Assembly (NCBI GenBank): GCA_902826685.1
Contig: CADEFT010000002.1
Coordinates: forward strand, 62,001-126,000
Direction: 5' to 3'
Source: an uncultured Acidobacteriota bacterium
Lineage (GTDB): Bacteria; Acidobacteriota; Terriglobia; Bryobacterales; Bryobacteraceae
DNA length: 64,000 nucleotides
Both the position numbers and the translations under genes were made by a program. Below are positions 1-9,389 of the stretch, piece by piece (within the stretch, counting starts at the first letter, position 1; each line of letters opens with the position of its first letter). A model generated the notes under the pieces. The model was given only the letters and a program-made list of their open reading frames with translations. It had not been told where the DNA came from and did not search any database.

Positions 1-783
1 CTGCTTGAAGAGATTCAGCGCCACCGCCGCGACGTTGTAGTAGAAGTGGGCCACGGCGGGATCGGATGCGGCCAGCGCGTGCAATTGGCGGCTCATGCTT
101 TCCACGTCGCCGCGCGGCACCGGTCCTTCCCAGCCGTTGCGCCCGGCTTTGCGATAGGAGCGAAGGGTGCGCGCGATGAGCCGCTCGGTCACCTCCAACG
201 CCTGGTTGGCGCTCAATCCGCTGGCGCGCAGCGTTTCCGCCGCTGCCGCCACCAGCGGAAGGGCCAGGCTTGTGGCCAGGCAGACGCCGGCCGAATAGAG
301 GGCTTTCTCGCCCGCGTTCACGCGCAGCATTTGTGCGCCAGCGCCTTCGAGCAGCCATTTGGCGGACTTGAGCGCTGGCCGGCATCCCTCGGCCACGAAC
401 AGACCGCCGTCGGCGCCTTCCACCGGCGTCAGCGAGGCGGCCGATATCCCTACCGATTTCACCGCCGCCAGCGATTCCGAGCCCAGCGCCGAATCGCACA
501 GCAAAAGGGCCTTGCCTTTCCAGTCCGCCGACCGTTCTTCGAGGATCCGCTTCACGAAGTATTCGGGCATCGGGCAGGAGATGAGAATCGTCTGGCAGTC
601 GGCGATTGCCGTCATTCCGGCGACGGGATGGCCGGCGTTCAGTAAATTTGAGAAACGGCTGGCCAGCCGCAAGGACGTCGAGCCGACGGGGCCGATCCGC
701 TCCGCCAGCCGCGGCATGCGCATGAGAAACGACGAGCTAAACCGTCCCGCCGCCAGCAGCGCTACCGGCTTCTGTGTCTGCAT
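1..783 (-). CDS. Rossmann-like / DUF2520 domain protein (3' end outside window)
   Basis: Read on the minus strand, a frame open from ATG at 783 to the window edge gives 261 codons with no stop, so the C-terminus is missing. The N-terminal part (residues 7-120) looks like a degenerate dinucleotide fold. The second half, from about residue 145, has the DUF2520 pattern: a [13 protein letters not shown] segment, a helical stretch, then [11 protein letters not shown]. Family members are usually annotated as NAD(P)-binding oxidoreductases of unknown substrate. The normal GxGxxG loop is replaced by AAGRFSSSF, so cofactor binding is uncertain. The ATG lies inside the end of uvrB (47-nt overlap), so the two are probably co-transcribed and translationally coupled. 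Confidence 0.75.
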   Translation of the reverse strand, partial: MQTQKPVALLAAGRFSSSFLMRMPRLAERIGPVGSTSLRLASRFSNLLNAGHPVAGMTAIADCQTILISCPMPEYFVKRILEERSADWKGKALLLCDSALGSESLAAVKSVGISAASLTPVEGADGGLFVAEGCRPALKSAKWLLEGAGAQMLRVNAGEKALYSAGVCLATSLALPLVAAAAETLRASGLSANQALEVTERLIARTLRSYRKAGRNGWEGPVPRGDVESMSRQLHALAASDPAVAHFYYNVAAVALNLFKQ

Positions 784-2761
784 ATCTCTTCGGTGATTGC
801 AACGCCTTGAGTTTGTCGCGGTATTGCGCGGCCTTCTCGAATTCGAAGTTTTTCGCCGCCTCCCGCATCAGTTTTTCGAGATCCGCCGCCGCTATGGCGC
901 GCTGCTCTCCGGTCATTTGTTCGAATTCGGTGTCCGGTTCGATGGGAATGGTAAGGTAATCGGCTTCGGCGATCCTCACCAGACTCATATCGATGGGCTT
1001 GATTACCGATTGCGCCGTAATTCCATTTCTTTCGTTGTATTCGGCCTGGAGCTGCCGGCGGCGGCTGGTTTCCTCCATGGCCTGGCGCATGCTGTCGGTG
1101 ACGCGGTCGGCGTAGAGAATCGCCCGGCCCTCGACGTTGCGCGCCGCGCGGCCCATCGTTTGAATCAACGAACCGGCCGAGCGCAGAAATCCCTCCTTGT
1201 CGGCGTCGAGGATGGCGACCAGCGAGACCTCCGGCAGGTCAAGTCCCTCGCGCAATAGATTCACTCCGATCAGAACGTCGAACTCGCCTTTCCGCAGGTC
1301 GCGCAGAATCCGGATGCGGTCGAGCGTGCTGACTTCCGAATGCAGGTAGTTGCAGCGCACACCCACTTCGGAATAGTACTGCGTCAGGTCCTCCGCCATA
1401 CGCTTGGTCAATGTAGTTACCAGCGTACGGGAATTTGCGTCGATCCGCTTGCGGATCTCGTTCAGCAGATCGTCCACCTGCCCGCGCACCGGGCGCACTT
1501 CCACCTCCGGGTCGAGCAATCCCGTGGGACGAATCACCTGCTCGGCGATGACACCGGCGCTCTTGGTTAACTCATAAGGACCCGGCGTGGCCGAGACGTA
1601 GATTAACTGATGGACGCGGTTCTCGAACTCGTCGAAGGTGAGCGGGCGGTTATCCATCGCGCTCGGCAGACGGAAGCCGTGGTCCACCAGAACTTCCTTG
1701 CGCGAGCGGTCGCCGTGATACATGCCCCGCACCTGTGGCATGGTCTGGTGGCTTTCATCCACCAGCACGAGGCAATCGTGCGGCAAATAGTCGAGCAGCG
1801 TCGGAGGCGCTTCGCCGGGCAAACGTCCCGAGAAGTGCCGCGAGTAGTTCTCGATGCCGTGGCAATAGCCGATCTGGTCCATCATCTCCAAATCGAACAT
1901 GGTTCGCTGGAAAAGCCTCTGGGATTCTACCAGTTTGCCCTTCTTTTCGAGTTCTTTCCGCCACCATTCCAGTTCCATCTGAATGCTTTTCATCGCCTCA
2001 TGGCGGGTGTCGTCGCTCATGACGTAGTGCGTTTTCGGATAGATGGGCAGGCGCAGATAGGTCTGGCGCGTCTGACCGGTGAGCGGGTCGATCTGAGACA
2101 GATTTTCGATCTCGTCGCCCCACATCTCGATGCGGTAGGCGAAATCGTCGTAGGTCGGGAAAATTTCCACGACGTCGCCGCGGACGCGAAAAGCGCCCCG
2201 GCGGAAGTCGCCGTCGTTTCTTTCGTAGAGTATCTCGACCAGGCGCTGCAACAGTTGCTGGCGCGTGATCTTCTGCCCTTTCTCAAGCATCAACAGCATT
2301 CCGTAGTAGGCTTCGGGCGAACCGAGTCCATAGATACAACTGACGCTGGCGATAATGACGCAGTCGCGCCGCTCAAACAACGAGCGCGTAGCCGCCAACC
2401 GCAGCTTATCCAACTCGTCGTTGATAGTGGCTTCCTTTTCGATGTAAACGTCGGAGGCGGGAATATAGGCTTCGGGCTGGTAATAATCGTAGTAGCTGAC
2501 GAAGTATTCGACGGCGCTGGAAGGAAAAAACGTCTTGAATTCGTGATAAAGCTGAGCGGCGAGCGTCTTGTTATGCGCCATTACCAGCGCCGGCCGGCCG
2601 GTGCGCTCAATGACTTTCGCCATCGTGAAGGTCTTGCCGGAGCCGGTGACGCCGAGCAGCACCTGATGCTGCTCTCCGTCCTGGACGCCGCGCACAAGCT
2701 GATCGATCGCCGCGGCCTGATCGCCCTTGGGACGATAGTCCACGCCCAACTGAAAATGCAT
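737..2761 (-). CDS. uvrB: UvrABC excinuclease subunit B
   Basis: 674 residues, the normal length. UvrB is the DNA-damage verification helicase of nucleotide excision repair: it is loaded by UvrA and recruits UvrC. Visible motifs are Walker A GVTGSGKT (37-44), the beta-hairpin region with [12 protein letters not shown] (near 92-103), the DEAD-like VDESH, helicase motif V/VI residues ([14 protein letters not shown] and QTMGRAARN), and a C-terminal UVR domain (about 625-660) used for UvrA/UvrC contact. The ATG start gives the typical MHFQL...YRPKGDQ N-terminus. It is transcribed leftward and its last codons overlap the DUF2520 gene. No LexA-like operator was recognised upstream. Confidence 0.98.
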   Translation of the reverse strand: MHFQLGVDYRPKGDQAAAIDQLVRGVQDGEQHQVLLGVTGSGKTFTMAKVIERTGRPALVMAHNKTLAAQLYHEFKTFFPSSAVEYFVSYYDYYQPEAYIPASDVYIEKEATINDELDKLRLAATRSLFERRDCVIIASVSCIYGLGSPEAYYGMLLMLEKGQKITRQQLLQRLVEILYERNDGDFRRGAFRVRGDVVEIFPTYDDFAYRIEMWGDEIENLSQIDPLTGQTRQTYLRLPIYPKTHYVMSDDTRHEAMKSIQMELEWWRKELEKKGKLVESQRLFQRTMFDLEMMDQIGYCHGIENYSRHFSGRLPGEAPPTLLDYLPHDCLVLVDESHQTMPQVRGMYHGDRSRKEVLVDHGFRLPSAMDNRPLTFDEFENRVHQLIYVSATPGPYELTKSAGVIAEQVIRPTGLLDPEVEVRPVRGQVDDLLNEIRKRIDANSRTLVTTLTKRMAEDLTQYYSEVGVRCNYLHSEVSTLDRIRILRDLRKGEFDVLIGVNLLREGLDLPEVSLVAILDADKEGFLRSAGSLIQTMGRAARNVEGRAILYADRVTDSMRQAMEETSRRRQLQAEYNERNGITAQSVIKPIDMSLVRIAEADYLTIPIEPDTEFEQMTGEQRAIAAADLEKLMREAAKNFEFEKAAQYRDKLKALQSPKRYADTEAGSAAGGGTV

Positions 2762-2874
2762 ACTTCTATCCAGTATAGGGGCAGGAGGGTTAAATGGGCC
2801 TCGTGAGCGAAGTGACCGAAGCGGCGGGGTGTGGTATGCTGCACAATTGGGCGTTTGCGATGCACGCCCGTTGT

Positions 2875-2950
<76 letters not shown>

Positions 2951-2958
2951 CTCTAGAA

Positions 2959-4587
2959 TTATCTTCCCGTATCCGCATCGATCAGCCGCACTTCCACTTG
3001 CGCGGTTGCATTCTCTCTTACACTCACCTTCGTCGCCTGCGCCGCGTAGCTCTTCAGGAACTCCGGATCGAGGTCGGCCCCCAGCGTAGGCTCAGCCAGG
3101 GCGTACACGCGATACTCGCCAGGCGCCACGCCCTTCAACGTGAAGTTTCCATTCTGATCGGTGGTGGCCTGCTTGACGCGCCAGGCGTTGGCCGCGTCCA
3201 TGGGATCGGGCATGAGCGAGACTTGCACGCCGCCCGCGGGCTGATCCTTCTCCTTTACGGTGCCGCCGACGGTCGCCGCGTTCGGGCTCATGACGATATG
3301 CAGCGGCACGCCGGGAGCGGCCATCGCCAAATCGAATTTTCCGGTAACGGGCTGAGTACCGAGACGCACCGATTTCAGATAGAGATTGTCGGCGAAGCCG
3401 AACGGGATCACCAGGTAGGCCTGCGGCGTCGCGTTGTCGATGCGGAAAGTGCCGTCGGGTTTCACTTCGCCGATCGCTCCCCCCTGGCCGCCCGCTTCCG
3501 CCGCTCGCAGGAAAATACGGGCGCGTCCGAAATCGGTCGTGGCCTGGCCTTCGATCCGGACCGTGCCGGTGATGGTAGGTGGTGGGCTCAGGGTGACGCT
3601 CGCGTTGTCGATGTCGCCGGATACGTCGATGGGCGCACGGCCTCCGGCGCGCGGGCCGCGGCCCATGGGTGTTGCTACCAGGTAATAGGAGCCAGGCCGC
3701 ACGGAAAGAATTTCGAAGCTGCCGTCGGCGCCGACCCGTCCGCCGGAGCCGGGTCCCCCGCGCCGGCCGGCCACCGCTTTTCGCGGGGCCAGGAAGATCG
3801 AAAGATTCTGCGGCAGGGGACTGGCCGAGGTTACCTTCCCGCGCACGCGATAAACGGCCGTTTTGACCAGCGCGAATTGGATACCGCCGCTTTCCTTGCC
3901 GGGCGCGACCTCGACCGGGGCCGCACCCGCCGCCTCAAGCGAGCCCGGGTAGTAAGTGGGCGCGTATTCCCGTTCCGGCTCCTCGTTGCGACGCGCCAGC
4001 GCCAGCCGTTCGCCGAAACGCCGGCCCTGTGCGTGGGCCAGCACCAGATAGCGGCCCGCCGGCAGATTCGCCAGGCGGAACTCTCCCAGGTCGTTGGTGG
4101 CCGTCGACCGCCCATCGTCCTGTGTGCGAGCCGAAGCCGTGATGCGGGTGGCGGTAACGCTCGCCCCCATGACCGGGTCGCCATCTTCATCCACCAGCCG
4201 GCCGGCGATGACGCCCTGTGGCGGAAGCTTGAAATCGAGCGTGAGCTCCTGCGCCGCGTCGAGCTTGATGGGCGTGCCGCGCGAAGAGCCGCGGCGCGCG
4301 CCATACTGCATGGTGAGAAACCCGGGTTTCTGCGCGCTCAGGCGGTAGGTGGCGGATTCGATTCCATCAAATACGAAGCGCCCGGCGGCATCGGTGGTGG
4401 CGGCGGCGGATTGCCCCGGTCCTCCTCGTGCCGATTCCTTGGATAGCCTGACTTGAACCTTTCGCACCGGCTCTCCGGTGATGGCATTGGTCACGACGCC
4501 GGAAATGCGGGCGGGCTTCACTTCCGGCTGCTGGCCGCTGGCCGCCGCGATCGCCGCCAAGACAAGAATCGAATGCTGGACGAACAC
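2959..4587 (-). CDS. secreted carboxypeptidase-regulatory-like repeat protein
   Basis: 542 residues with an N-terminal signal peptide (hydrophobic segment 5-17, cleavage near ASGQQ). The mature part is almost entirely all-beta modules of the carboxypeptidase regulatory-like type. At least five start with the xxGxVxxxxGxPVxxxxVxL pattern: ISGVVTNAITGEPV, AGRLVDEDGDPVMGA, RVRGKVTS, ITGTVRIEG and VGGTVKEKDQPAGG. No TonB plug or barrel follows, unlike the two receptors elsewhere in the window. Such proteins are abundant in Acidobacteriota and probably act in the periplasm or at the cell surface in binding or adhesion. No catalytic residues are seen. Its stop lies 8 bp from tRNA-Lys on the opposite strand. 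Confidence 0.75.
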   Translation of the reverse strand: MFVQHSILVLAAIAAASGQQPEVKPARISGVVTNAITGEPVRKVQVRLSKESARGGPGQSAAATTDAAGRFVFDGIESATYRLSAQKPGFLTMQYGARRGSSRGTPIKLDAAQELTLDFKLPPQGVIAGRLVDEDGDPVMGASVTATRITASARTQDDGRSTATNDLGEFRLANLPAGRYLVLAHAQGRRFGERLALARRNEEPEREYAPTYYPGSLEAAGAAPVEVAPGKESGGIQFALVKTAVYRVRGKVTSASPLPQNLSIFLAPRKAVAGRRGGPGSGGRVGADGSFEILSVRPGSYYLVATPMGRGPRAGGRAPIDVSGDIDNASVTLSPPPTITGTVRIEGQATTDFGRARIFLRAAEAGGQGGAIGEVKPDGTFRIDNATPQAYLVIPFGFADNLYLKSVRLGTQPVTGKFDLAMAAPGVPLHIVMSPNAATVGGTVKEKDQPAGGVQVSLMPDPMDAANAWRVKQATTDQNGNFTLKGVAPGEYRVYALAEPTLGADLDPEFLKSYAAQATKVSVRENATAQVEVRLIDADTGR

Positions 4588-4686
4588 CTATATGGAACGC
4601 GGGGCGCCCGCTCCCGGTTGCCCGGATCTAAGTATTTTTTGCCGTAAGGGCTAAAGACTGCGCTGGAGCCACCCGATATATTTGCC

Positions 4687-5286
4687 ATGAGTCGCGCAGG
4701 CGTAGTGAAAACGTCCCGAAACAAAGTGGTTGCCCGGACACCGGCACGGCCGGCCCGGAGCAGACAGTCCGCTCGTTCTGCCTCCCAGACCACCCGCAAG
4801 CAACCCGAGACCGCCAAACAGGCGGCACCCGATTCAAAGAAACCGCCGGCTCCGGTTTCCGCTCCGCCTGCCGCGATCGCCGCAAGACCGGTGGCTGCCG
4901 TGGCTCCGCCTGTCAGCGGCCGACCGGACTTTCGCGGCATTCTCGAAAACAAGAAGACCGAGGTGATGCAGAGCCTCGGCGCCCAATACGACAACATTTC
5001 CAAGCTCGGACGCGTGGCTGAGGAGGATCAGGCGCTCAACACCCATGAGGAGTTTCTCAACGTAAGACTCAACCGATTGGACTGGCAGCGCCTGAAACAA
5101 GTGGAGGCAGCACTAGACCGGCTCAAAGCCGGCGATTACGGTATGTGCGAGCATTGCGAAGAGCCGATTCCCGTCAAGAGGCTCCAGGCGATCCCCTGGG
5201 CCAAATATTGTGTTCCCTGTCAGGAGAGAATCCAGGAACAGGAACAGCACGAGGAATCCGAGCCGGCCACCACCGGTTCCTGGTAA
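4687..5286 (+). CDS. DksA/TraR-type zinc finger protein with long N-terminal tail
   Basis: 199 residues. The C-terminal 110 residues match the DksA/TraR family: a helical pair (about 85-148) with acidic AEEDQAL near the hairpin tip, then a four-cysteine zinc site C154/C157/C175/C178 in the CEHC...CVPC arrangement. DksA-like proteins insert a coiled coil into the RNA polymerase secondary channel and tune promoters, often with ppGpp. The first 80 residues are a basic then Ala/Pro-rich tail (VARTPARPARSRQ...), which would be disordered and could contact nucleic acid. The tip lacks the exact DxxDxA of E. coli DksA, so polymerase regulation is inferred from the fold. It is divergent from the secreted protein at 2959-4587. 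Confidence 0.85.
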   Translation: MSRAGVVKTSRNKVVARTPARPARSRQSARSASQTTRKQPETAKQAAPDSKKPPAPVSAPPAAIAARPVAAVAPPVSGRPDFRGILENKKTEVMQSLGAQYDNISKLGRVAEEDQALNTHEEFLNVRLNRLDWQRLKQVEAALDRLKAGDYGMCEHCEEPIPVKRLQAIPWAKYCVPCQERIQEQEQHEESEPATTGSW

Positions 5287-5295
5287 TTCGCTCGC

Positions 5296-6666
5296 TTATC
5301 CGGTCTGTAGGGCGGCCAGTTCCAGAAAGCGGGCGGCCGCCTCAATTCCTCTGTAGAAATTCGGCAGGTACAGTTTCTCGTTTGGCGCGTGCAGATTGTC
5401 GTCCGGCAATCCGAATCCCATCATTACACTCGGTATCCCCAGGTGCTGGTCGAAGATCCCCACGATCGGGATCGAACCGCCCGACCTGACGTATACCGTT
5501 TCTTTCCCGAAGATCTCCGTCATCGCTTCGGCCGCCGCGCGGATGAACCGGTTATCCGGATTCACCAGCGAGGGGCTGGCACCGTGAAGATGCCTGTACT
5601 CGGCTTCAATGCCTTGCGGCGCCAGCGCCTTCACGGCTTCTGAAAGTTGTGCCACCGCTTCCTCCGGCTGCTGATCGGCCACCAGGCGCAGGCTCACCTT
5701 GGCGACGGCTTGCGCGGGAATGACCGTCTTGGCGCCATCGCCGGTGAAGCCGCCGCGGATGCCGTGCACCTCGAACGTCGGGAGCGCCCAGATCCGTTCG
5801 AAAAGGCTGTGACCCGAGGAGCCGCAGAGATCCTTCGATCCGATCTCCTCGCGCAAATATTTCTGTTCATCGAAAGGAAGATTCTTCCAGGCGCGCATCT
5901 CCTGCGGCGTCGGCGGACGCACGCGATCATAGAAGCCGCGAATCCGGATGTGTCCGTCGCGATCTTTCAGCGCCGCGATGATTTCGGCGACCGCCTGCAG
6001 GGGGTTGGGGGCCGCGCCGCCGTAAACGCCCGAATGCAGGTCCTGGCGCGCGCCGCGGACGACGATCTCGCCGTAGACGATGCCGCGCAAACCGATGCAA
6101 AGCGTGGGAAGCTCGGGCGCGAACATCTCGGTGTCGCAAATCACGCAGGCATCGGCCTTGAGCCTGGCATCGCCCGAAGCGGCAAACCGCTCGATATGTT
6201 CACCACCCATTTCCTCTTCGCCTTCGATCAGAAAGCGCACGTTGACCGGCAGCGTTCCGGTCGCGGCCAGGACGCCTTCCACGGCCTTGATAAGGATGAG
6301 TGTGAGGCCCTTGTCATCGGCCGCTCCGCGTGCGTAGATGTTCTCGCCGCGAATGGTGGGTTCAAACGGTGGTGAGATCCATTCGTTCAATGGATCCGGT
6401 GGCTGCACGTCGTAGTGGCCGTAGAACAGCAGGGTGGGCTTTTCCGGCGCGTGCAGCCAGTCGCCGTAAACCAGAGGATTGCCGCCGCCTTCAATCAAGG
6501 TGACGTTTTCGAGTCCGGCCTGGCGCAGTTGTCCCTCGACGAACTCAGCGGCGCGCCTGATATCGGGTTGGTGCTCGCTCAGAGCGCTGATGCTTGGAAT
6601 GCGCAGGAAAGCTTCGAGTTCCTCGAGATACCGCGCATGATTCTGGCGGAAATAGCCGGAGGACAT
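5296..6666 (-). CDS. M20 family metallopeptidase (dipeptidase-like)
   Basis: 456 residues. The M20/CNDP-type catalytic pattern is present: GHYDVQPPDPLNEW for the first metal His/Asp, GAADDKG for the bridging Asp, and EGEEEMGG for the general-base Glu and metal Glu. The central lid/dimerisation domain contains GIRGGFTGDGAKTVIP. A C-terminal metal ligand is expected in PNEKLYLPNF-like sequence, which reads HAPNEKLYLPNFYRG. No signal peptide is seen, so it is probably cytosolic and hydrolyses dipeptides or other small amides; the substrate cannot be read from the sequence. It converges on the DksA-like gene with only 9 bp between stops. Confidence 0.9.
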   Translation of the reverse strand: MSSGYFRQNHARYLEELEAFLRIPSISALSEHQPDIRRAAEFVEGQLRQAGLENVTLIEGGGNPLVYGDWLHAPEKPTLLFYGHYDVQPPDPLNEWISPPFEPTIRGENIYARGAADDKGLTLILIKAVEGVLAATGTLPVNVRFLIEGEEEMGGEHIERFAASGDARLKADACVICDTEMFAPELPTLCIGLRGIVYGEIVVRGARQDLHSGVYGGAAPNPLQAVAEIIAALKDRDGHIRIRGFYDRVRPPTPQEMRAWKNLPFDEQKYLREEIGSKDLCGSSGHSLFERIWALPTFEVHGIRGGFTGDGAKTVIPAQAVAKVSLRLVADQQPEEAVAQLSEAVKALAPQGIEAEYRHLHGASPSLVNPDNRFIRAAAEAMTEIFGKETVYVRSGGSIPIVGIFDQHLGIPSVMMGFGLPDDNLHAPNEKLYLPNFYRGIEAAARFLELAALQTG

Positions 6667-6704
6667 GTTTCTATTTCAGTGTAAATCGGAAAAGCACATC
6701 GAAC

Positions 6705-7241
6705 CTAGCGCGAGCCGATCATCAATGGATTTGCGAGGACGAAAGTAAGCCGGCTCTCGGACGGGATGCGAAGGCTCTTTCCCCGGTGCACCATCTGGAA
6801 CGCAGAACCGGCTCCGGCGCCTGCCAGCGCACCGATTCCGCCACCCAGCACCGCACCCGTGGCCGCCGCGCCTCCCACTACAGCCGCCGTCGTCCGCAGC
6901 CTTTTTCCGCCGGAGGTCGAGGCCTTGTAGGATTTCAGCTCCACCTCGCGCCCGTCCACCTGAATCGAAGTCAGCACCAGGGCTAGCAGCGCCCTTCCTT
7001 TGAAGCGGCCGGTATCGGCCACTTCGGCCAACCGCACTTTTACGGGCGTGCCGCGGCGCAGGGCCACTTCGCCGTTCTGCTGAACCAACGGCTCGTCGAT
7101 CGTAGCCCGGAAGGTCTGACCCGGCAGATGATGCCGGCTGTTCACCTCGTCCACCATGCGAATCGTCAGCGGGGTTCCGGCCGGCCACTGGGCGGCGGCG
7201 GCCGTCAAAGCGGCCAGGAAAAAGGCGAGTTTGAAATGCAT
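6705..7241 (-). CDS. exported glycine-zipper protein of unknown function
   Basis: 178 residues with a clear signal peptide (MHFKLAFFLAALTAAAAQ). The mature N-terminal half is beta-rich and contains TPLTIRMVDEVNSRHHLPGQTF and RRGTPVKVRLAEV. Proteins of this kind in Acidobacteriota are annotated only as hypothetical. Residues about 115-145 form a glycine/alanine zipper (VVGGAAATGAVLGGGIGAL), a segment that often packs into membranes. The end, SLRIPSESRLTFVLANPL, resembles a beta strand. It lies 38 bp upstream of the M20 peptidase on the same strand and could share its transcript. Confidence 0.65.
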   Translation of the reverse strand: MHFKLAFFLAALTAAAAQWPAGTPLTIRMVDEVNSRHHLPGQTFRATIDEPLVQQNGEVALRRGTPVKVRLAEVADTGRFKGRALLALVLTSIQVDGREVELKSYKASTSGGKRLRTTAAVVGGAAATGAVLGGGIGALAGAGAGSAFQMVHRGKSLRIPSESRLTFVLANPLMIGSR

Positions 7242-7397
7242 CGGAGAAACTCATCAGATCAGACGAAGGCGGAAAGCGGAAAGACGCCGCTCGTACCCAT
7301 TTTTGCGAGGTAAATCAGACAAGTAAAAAGTACAGGAGAGTTCACTTTTGCGGTATGCCGGTTTCCCGCCCTTCAAACGTTTTCAAAGGCTTGCGGT

Positions 7398-7414
7398 TTG
7401 GCACCGTGGTTGCA
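7398..7414 (+). promoter_or_regulatory. sigma-54 (RpoN) promoter
   Basis: TTGGCACCGTGGTTGCA matches the -24/-12 consensus TGGCAC-N5-TTGCW exactly. The GG is at 7400-7401 and the GC at 7412-7413, with the required spacing. It lies 111 bp upstream of the start codon at 7525, so it would drive the membrane coiled-coil gene. A sigma-54 activator gene is present at 31923-33257; whether it acts here is unknown. Confidence 0.75.
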
Positions 7415-7439
7415 AGTAGCGGCGCCACGGGGAGAAAGG

Positions 7440-7480
7440 CAGGCAGGCGGCAACGGGCAGCGCCTGAAGCGGCCTGCCTG
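7440..7480 (+). promoter_or_regulatory. hairpin in the leader of the 7525 gene
   Basis: CAGGCAGGC (7440-7448) pairs with GCCTGCCTG (7472-7480) across a 23-nt loop. It lies between the sigma-54 promoter and the GGAGG ribosome site before 7525. There is no T-tract, so it is not a terminator; its role is unknown. Confidence 0.4.
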
Positions 7481-7524
7481 TCTCACACGATCGGTTTACC
7501 TGCCGGCTTCTGGAGGTCGCCCAA

Positions 7525-8481
7525 ATGTACGAGTTCAGCGTGCCAGCCAATGATCGGGCCGAGGTGCACGCCGACCCTCAAGCGCACGGGAGCAGCCGGA
7601 AGAAGACGCTGATCGCCGCCTGTGTAGCAGCGCTGCTCGCCGTCGGTAACCTATATCTGTTTGCCCGCGCCAATCGCTTGGAACGCGAAATTTCCCAACT
7701 CCGCTCCTCGATCCGCACCGAAATTGCCTCGATTCAGAACCATTCCGACGCCGCCCAGGCGCGCAATCTGGAGACGATCTCCGCGCTCCAGCAGCAACTG
7801 CGGGAGACCGGAGTCAAGTCCGCCCAGGCTGTCGAACAGACCAAGATCTCTGTCAAGCGTGCTTCCGAACAGTTGGAACGCCGTATCGCCGACACCCAGA
7901 ATGAGACCAAGGAGTACCACCGGTCCCTCGCCGCTCAACTGGGCGAGATGCAGCAGTCCGCCGCCCAAACCAACACCAAGGTTTCAAGCGTCGCCACCGC
8001 TGTGTCGAGCGTGAAGAGCGAAGTGGCCAACACCAAGAACCAGGTGGCGCAAACACGGTCTCAACTGGATCGCACCCTTAGCGAATTGAAGAGCATGCGC
8101 GGCGATTTGGGCATTCAGAGCGGCTTGATCGCCACCAACGCTCGAGAGCTGGCGGCGCTGCGGGCGCGTGGCGAGCGGGACTACATCGAGTTTCAGATCC
8201 TCAAAACACGGGACGCTCAGCGAATCGCCGCCGATGTCGCGGTGCACCTGAGGAAGGCCGATGCCAAACGGAACCGCTACACCATCCATCTGGTGGCGGA
8301 CGACAAGCGGGTCGAGAAGAAAGACCGCGGCATCAATGAGCCTGTGCAGTTTTACATGGCCAGAGCGCGCGTACCATTTGAAATTGTGGTGAACGAAGTG
8401 CGCGACGACCGCATTATCGGTTACCTGGCTGCGCCCAAAAACAAGACGGCATCCATCGCCAGCCAGACGGGCCGACCATGA
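7525..8481 (+). CDS. membrane-anchored periplasmic coiled-coil protein
   Basis: 318 residues. A basic N-terminus (SSRKK) precedes one transmembrane helix (about 29-46, TLIAACVAALLAVGNLYLF). A long helical, heptad-rich stretch follows (about 48-205), Gln/Ser/Thr-rich with repeats such as VSSVATAVSSVKSEVANTKNQV. The C-terminal 100 residues look beta-rich and end near VRDDRIIGYLAAPKNKT; I do not recognise this domain. The start is supported by GGAGG 8 nt upstream. The gene has its own sigma-54-type promoter and strong terminator, so it is a single-gene unit. The layout suggests a periplasm-facing coiled-coil sensor or scaffold, but there is no HAMP or chemotaxis signalling domain. Confidence 0.8.
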   Translation: MYEFSVPANDRAEVHADPQAHGSSRKKTLIAACVAALLAVGNLYLFARANRLEREISQLRSSIRTEIASIQNHSDAAQARNLETISALQQQLRETGVKSAQAVEQTKISVKRASEQLERRIADTQNETKEYHRSLAAQLGEMQQSAAQTNTKVSSVATAVSSVKSEVANTKNQVAQTRSQLDRTLSELKSMRGDLGIQSGLIATNARELAALRARGERDYIEFQILKTRDAQRIAADVAVHLRKADAKRNRYTIHLVADDKRVEKKDRGINEPVQFYMARARVPFEIVVNEVRDDRIIGYLAAPKNKTASIASQTGRP

Positions 8482-8510
8482 TCTAACGATTTTCATCCCT
8501 GAAAACTCGA

Positions 8511-8552
8511 GCCGCTGCCCTAACTCCTCCGCGGGGCAGCGGCCATTTTTTT
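8511..8552 (+). terminator. rho-independent terminator
   Basis: GCCGCTGCCC (8511-8520) pairs perfectly with GGGCAGCGGC (8534-8543) and is followed by CA and seven T residues (8546-8552). It ends the transcript of the gene at 7525-8481 and isolates it from the gene at 8694. Confidence 0.92.
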
Positions 8553-8693
8553 GGACCTTCGGCACAGCCGGACTTCTGGTACTTTCCCGGTTCTTCGGAA
8601 CCGCGTGCTGCCGCGCGCGGCGGCCCGAATCGGGGTAAACTTTAGGCTTAGCGTACGTACGCCTGTGTCTAAGACGAAGGCGCCATTGGAAGG

Positions 8694-9368
8694 ATGACTC
8701 CTCTCAAAGTGGCTGCGGCTGGGAGTGTTGCGCTCGTCGTGTTGTTCTACGTTTGCATACCCGGCCGTGCGGTACATATCGAACAGGAACTGCTCGCCCG
8801 GGCGCGCGTGGCGCTGCTCCGGGCCGATTTCCCCGCCGACGGTCTGGGCATCGACGGCCGTGACGCGACACTGGCCGGCCCGCGCGGCTCGGTTCAGGTG
8901 AGCTGGCAGGCGGTACGGGTCGTCAGTCAGGTGGAGGGCGTCCGCAAAGTCGATTCGCGGCTGCTTGAAGGTTCGGGCACGCCGTTTCAGCCCGCCGCGA
9001 TGCAGCGGCTGCAGCGCCAGATCGACGGGCTCATGCCTGCTGCGGCGGAGTTCGAAGCGGGAAAGGCAACGCTCACCGCCTCGGGCGAGATGTGGCTGAC
9101 CGAGGTGGCGGAACTCCTCAAAAAGTACTTCCACTTTCCCGTGGAAATTCAAGGGAACGCTCGGTATACGGGCGACGCTGCTGTTACGATGGAACTCAGC
9201 CGCCGGCGCGCGGCCGCAGCCAGAATCTATCTCATCGTGAGGGGCGTAGCCCCCACACAACTCACTGCAGTAGGATACGGTCAATCCACCCCGAAAGCCC
9301 GGCCGGTGGATTCGGAGAGCGGGGAGGCGTTACGAACGCGGTTTCTGATTAAGGCGCCACGTGAGTAG
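8694..9368 (+). CDS. BON + OmpA-like envelope protein
   Basis: 224 residues with an N-terminal hydrophobic helix (about 6-23). Residues about 30-95 resemble a BON domain: HIEQELLARARVALLR then GPRGSVQVSW..VVSQVEGVRKV. Residues about 118-222 resemble an OmpA C-terminal domain, which binds peptidoglycan. The peptide-binding motif is degenerate: IQGNARYTGDA stands where IxGHTDxxG is usual, and LRTRFLI where NRRV is usual. Peptidoglycan binding is therefore doubtful. The gene is 21 bp upstream of the giant coiled-coil/OmpA gene, so they are likely one operon. GGAAGG directly abuts the ATG, an unusually tight spacing. Confidence 0.75.
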   Translation: MTPLKVAAAGSVALVVLFYVCIPGRAVHIEQELLARARVALLRADFPADGLGIDGRDATLAGPRGSVQVSWQAVRVVSQVEGVRKVDSRLLEGSGTPFQPAAMQRLQRQIDGLMPAAAEFEAGKATLTASGEMWLTEVAELLKKYFHFPVEIQGNARYTGDAAVTMELSRRRAAAARIYLIVRGVAPTQLTAVGYGQSTPKARPVDSESGEALRTRFLIKAPRE

Positions 9369-9389
9369 CCTTGTAGAAAGGATTCGTGT

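Noticed and set aside
46..645. 199-residue plus-strand frame at the window start
   Set aside because: The minus strand carries an open DUF2520 gene through the same bases with recognisable family sequence.
1610..2806. 398-residue frame antisense to uvrB
   Set aside because: uvrB is certain and the antisense product shows no family motif.
2998..4446. 482-residue frame antisense to the secreted repeat protein
   Set aside because: Composition is rich in Arg/His/Gln as in shadow frames; the minus-strand protein has a signal peptide and repeated domains.
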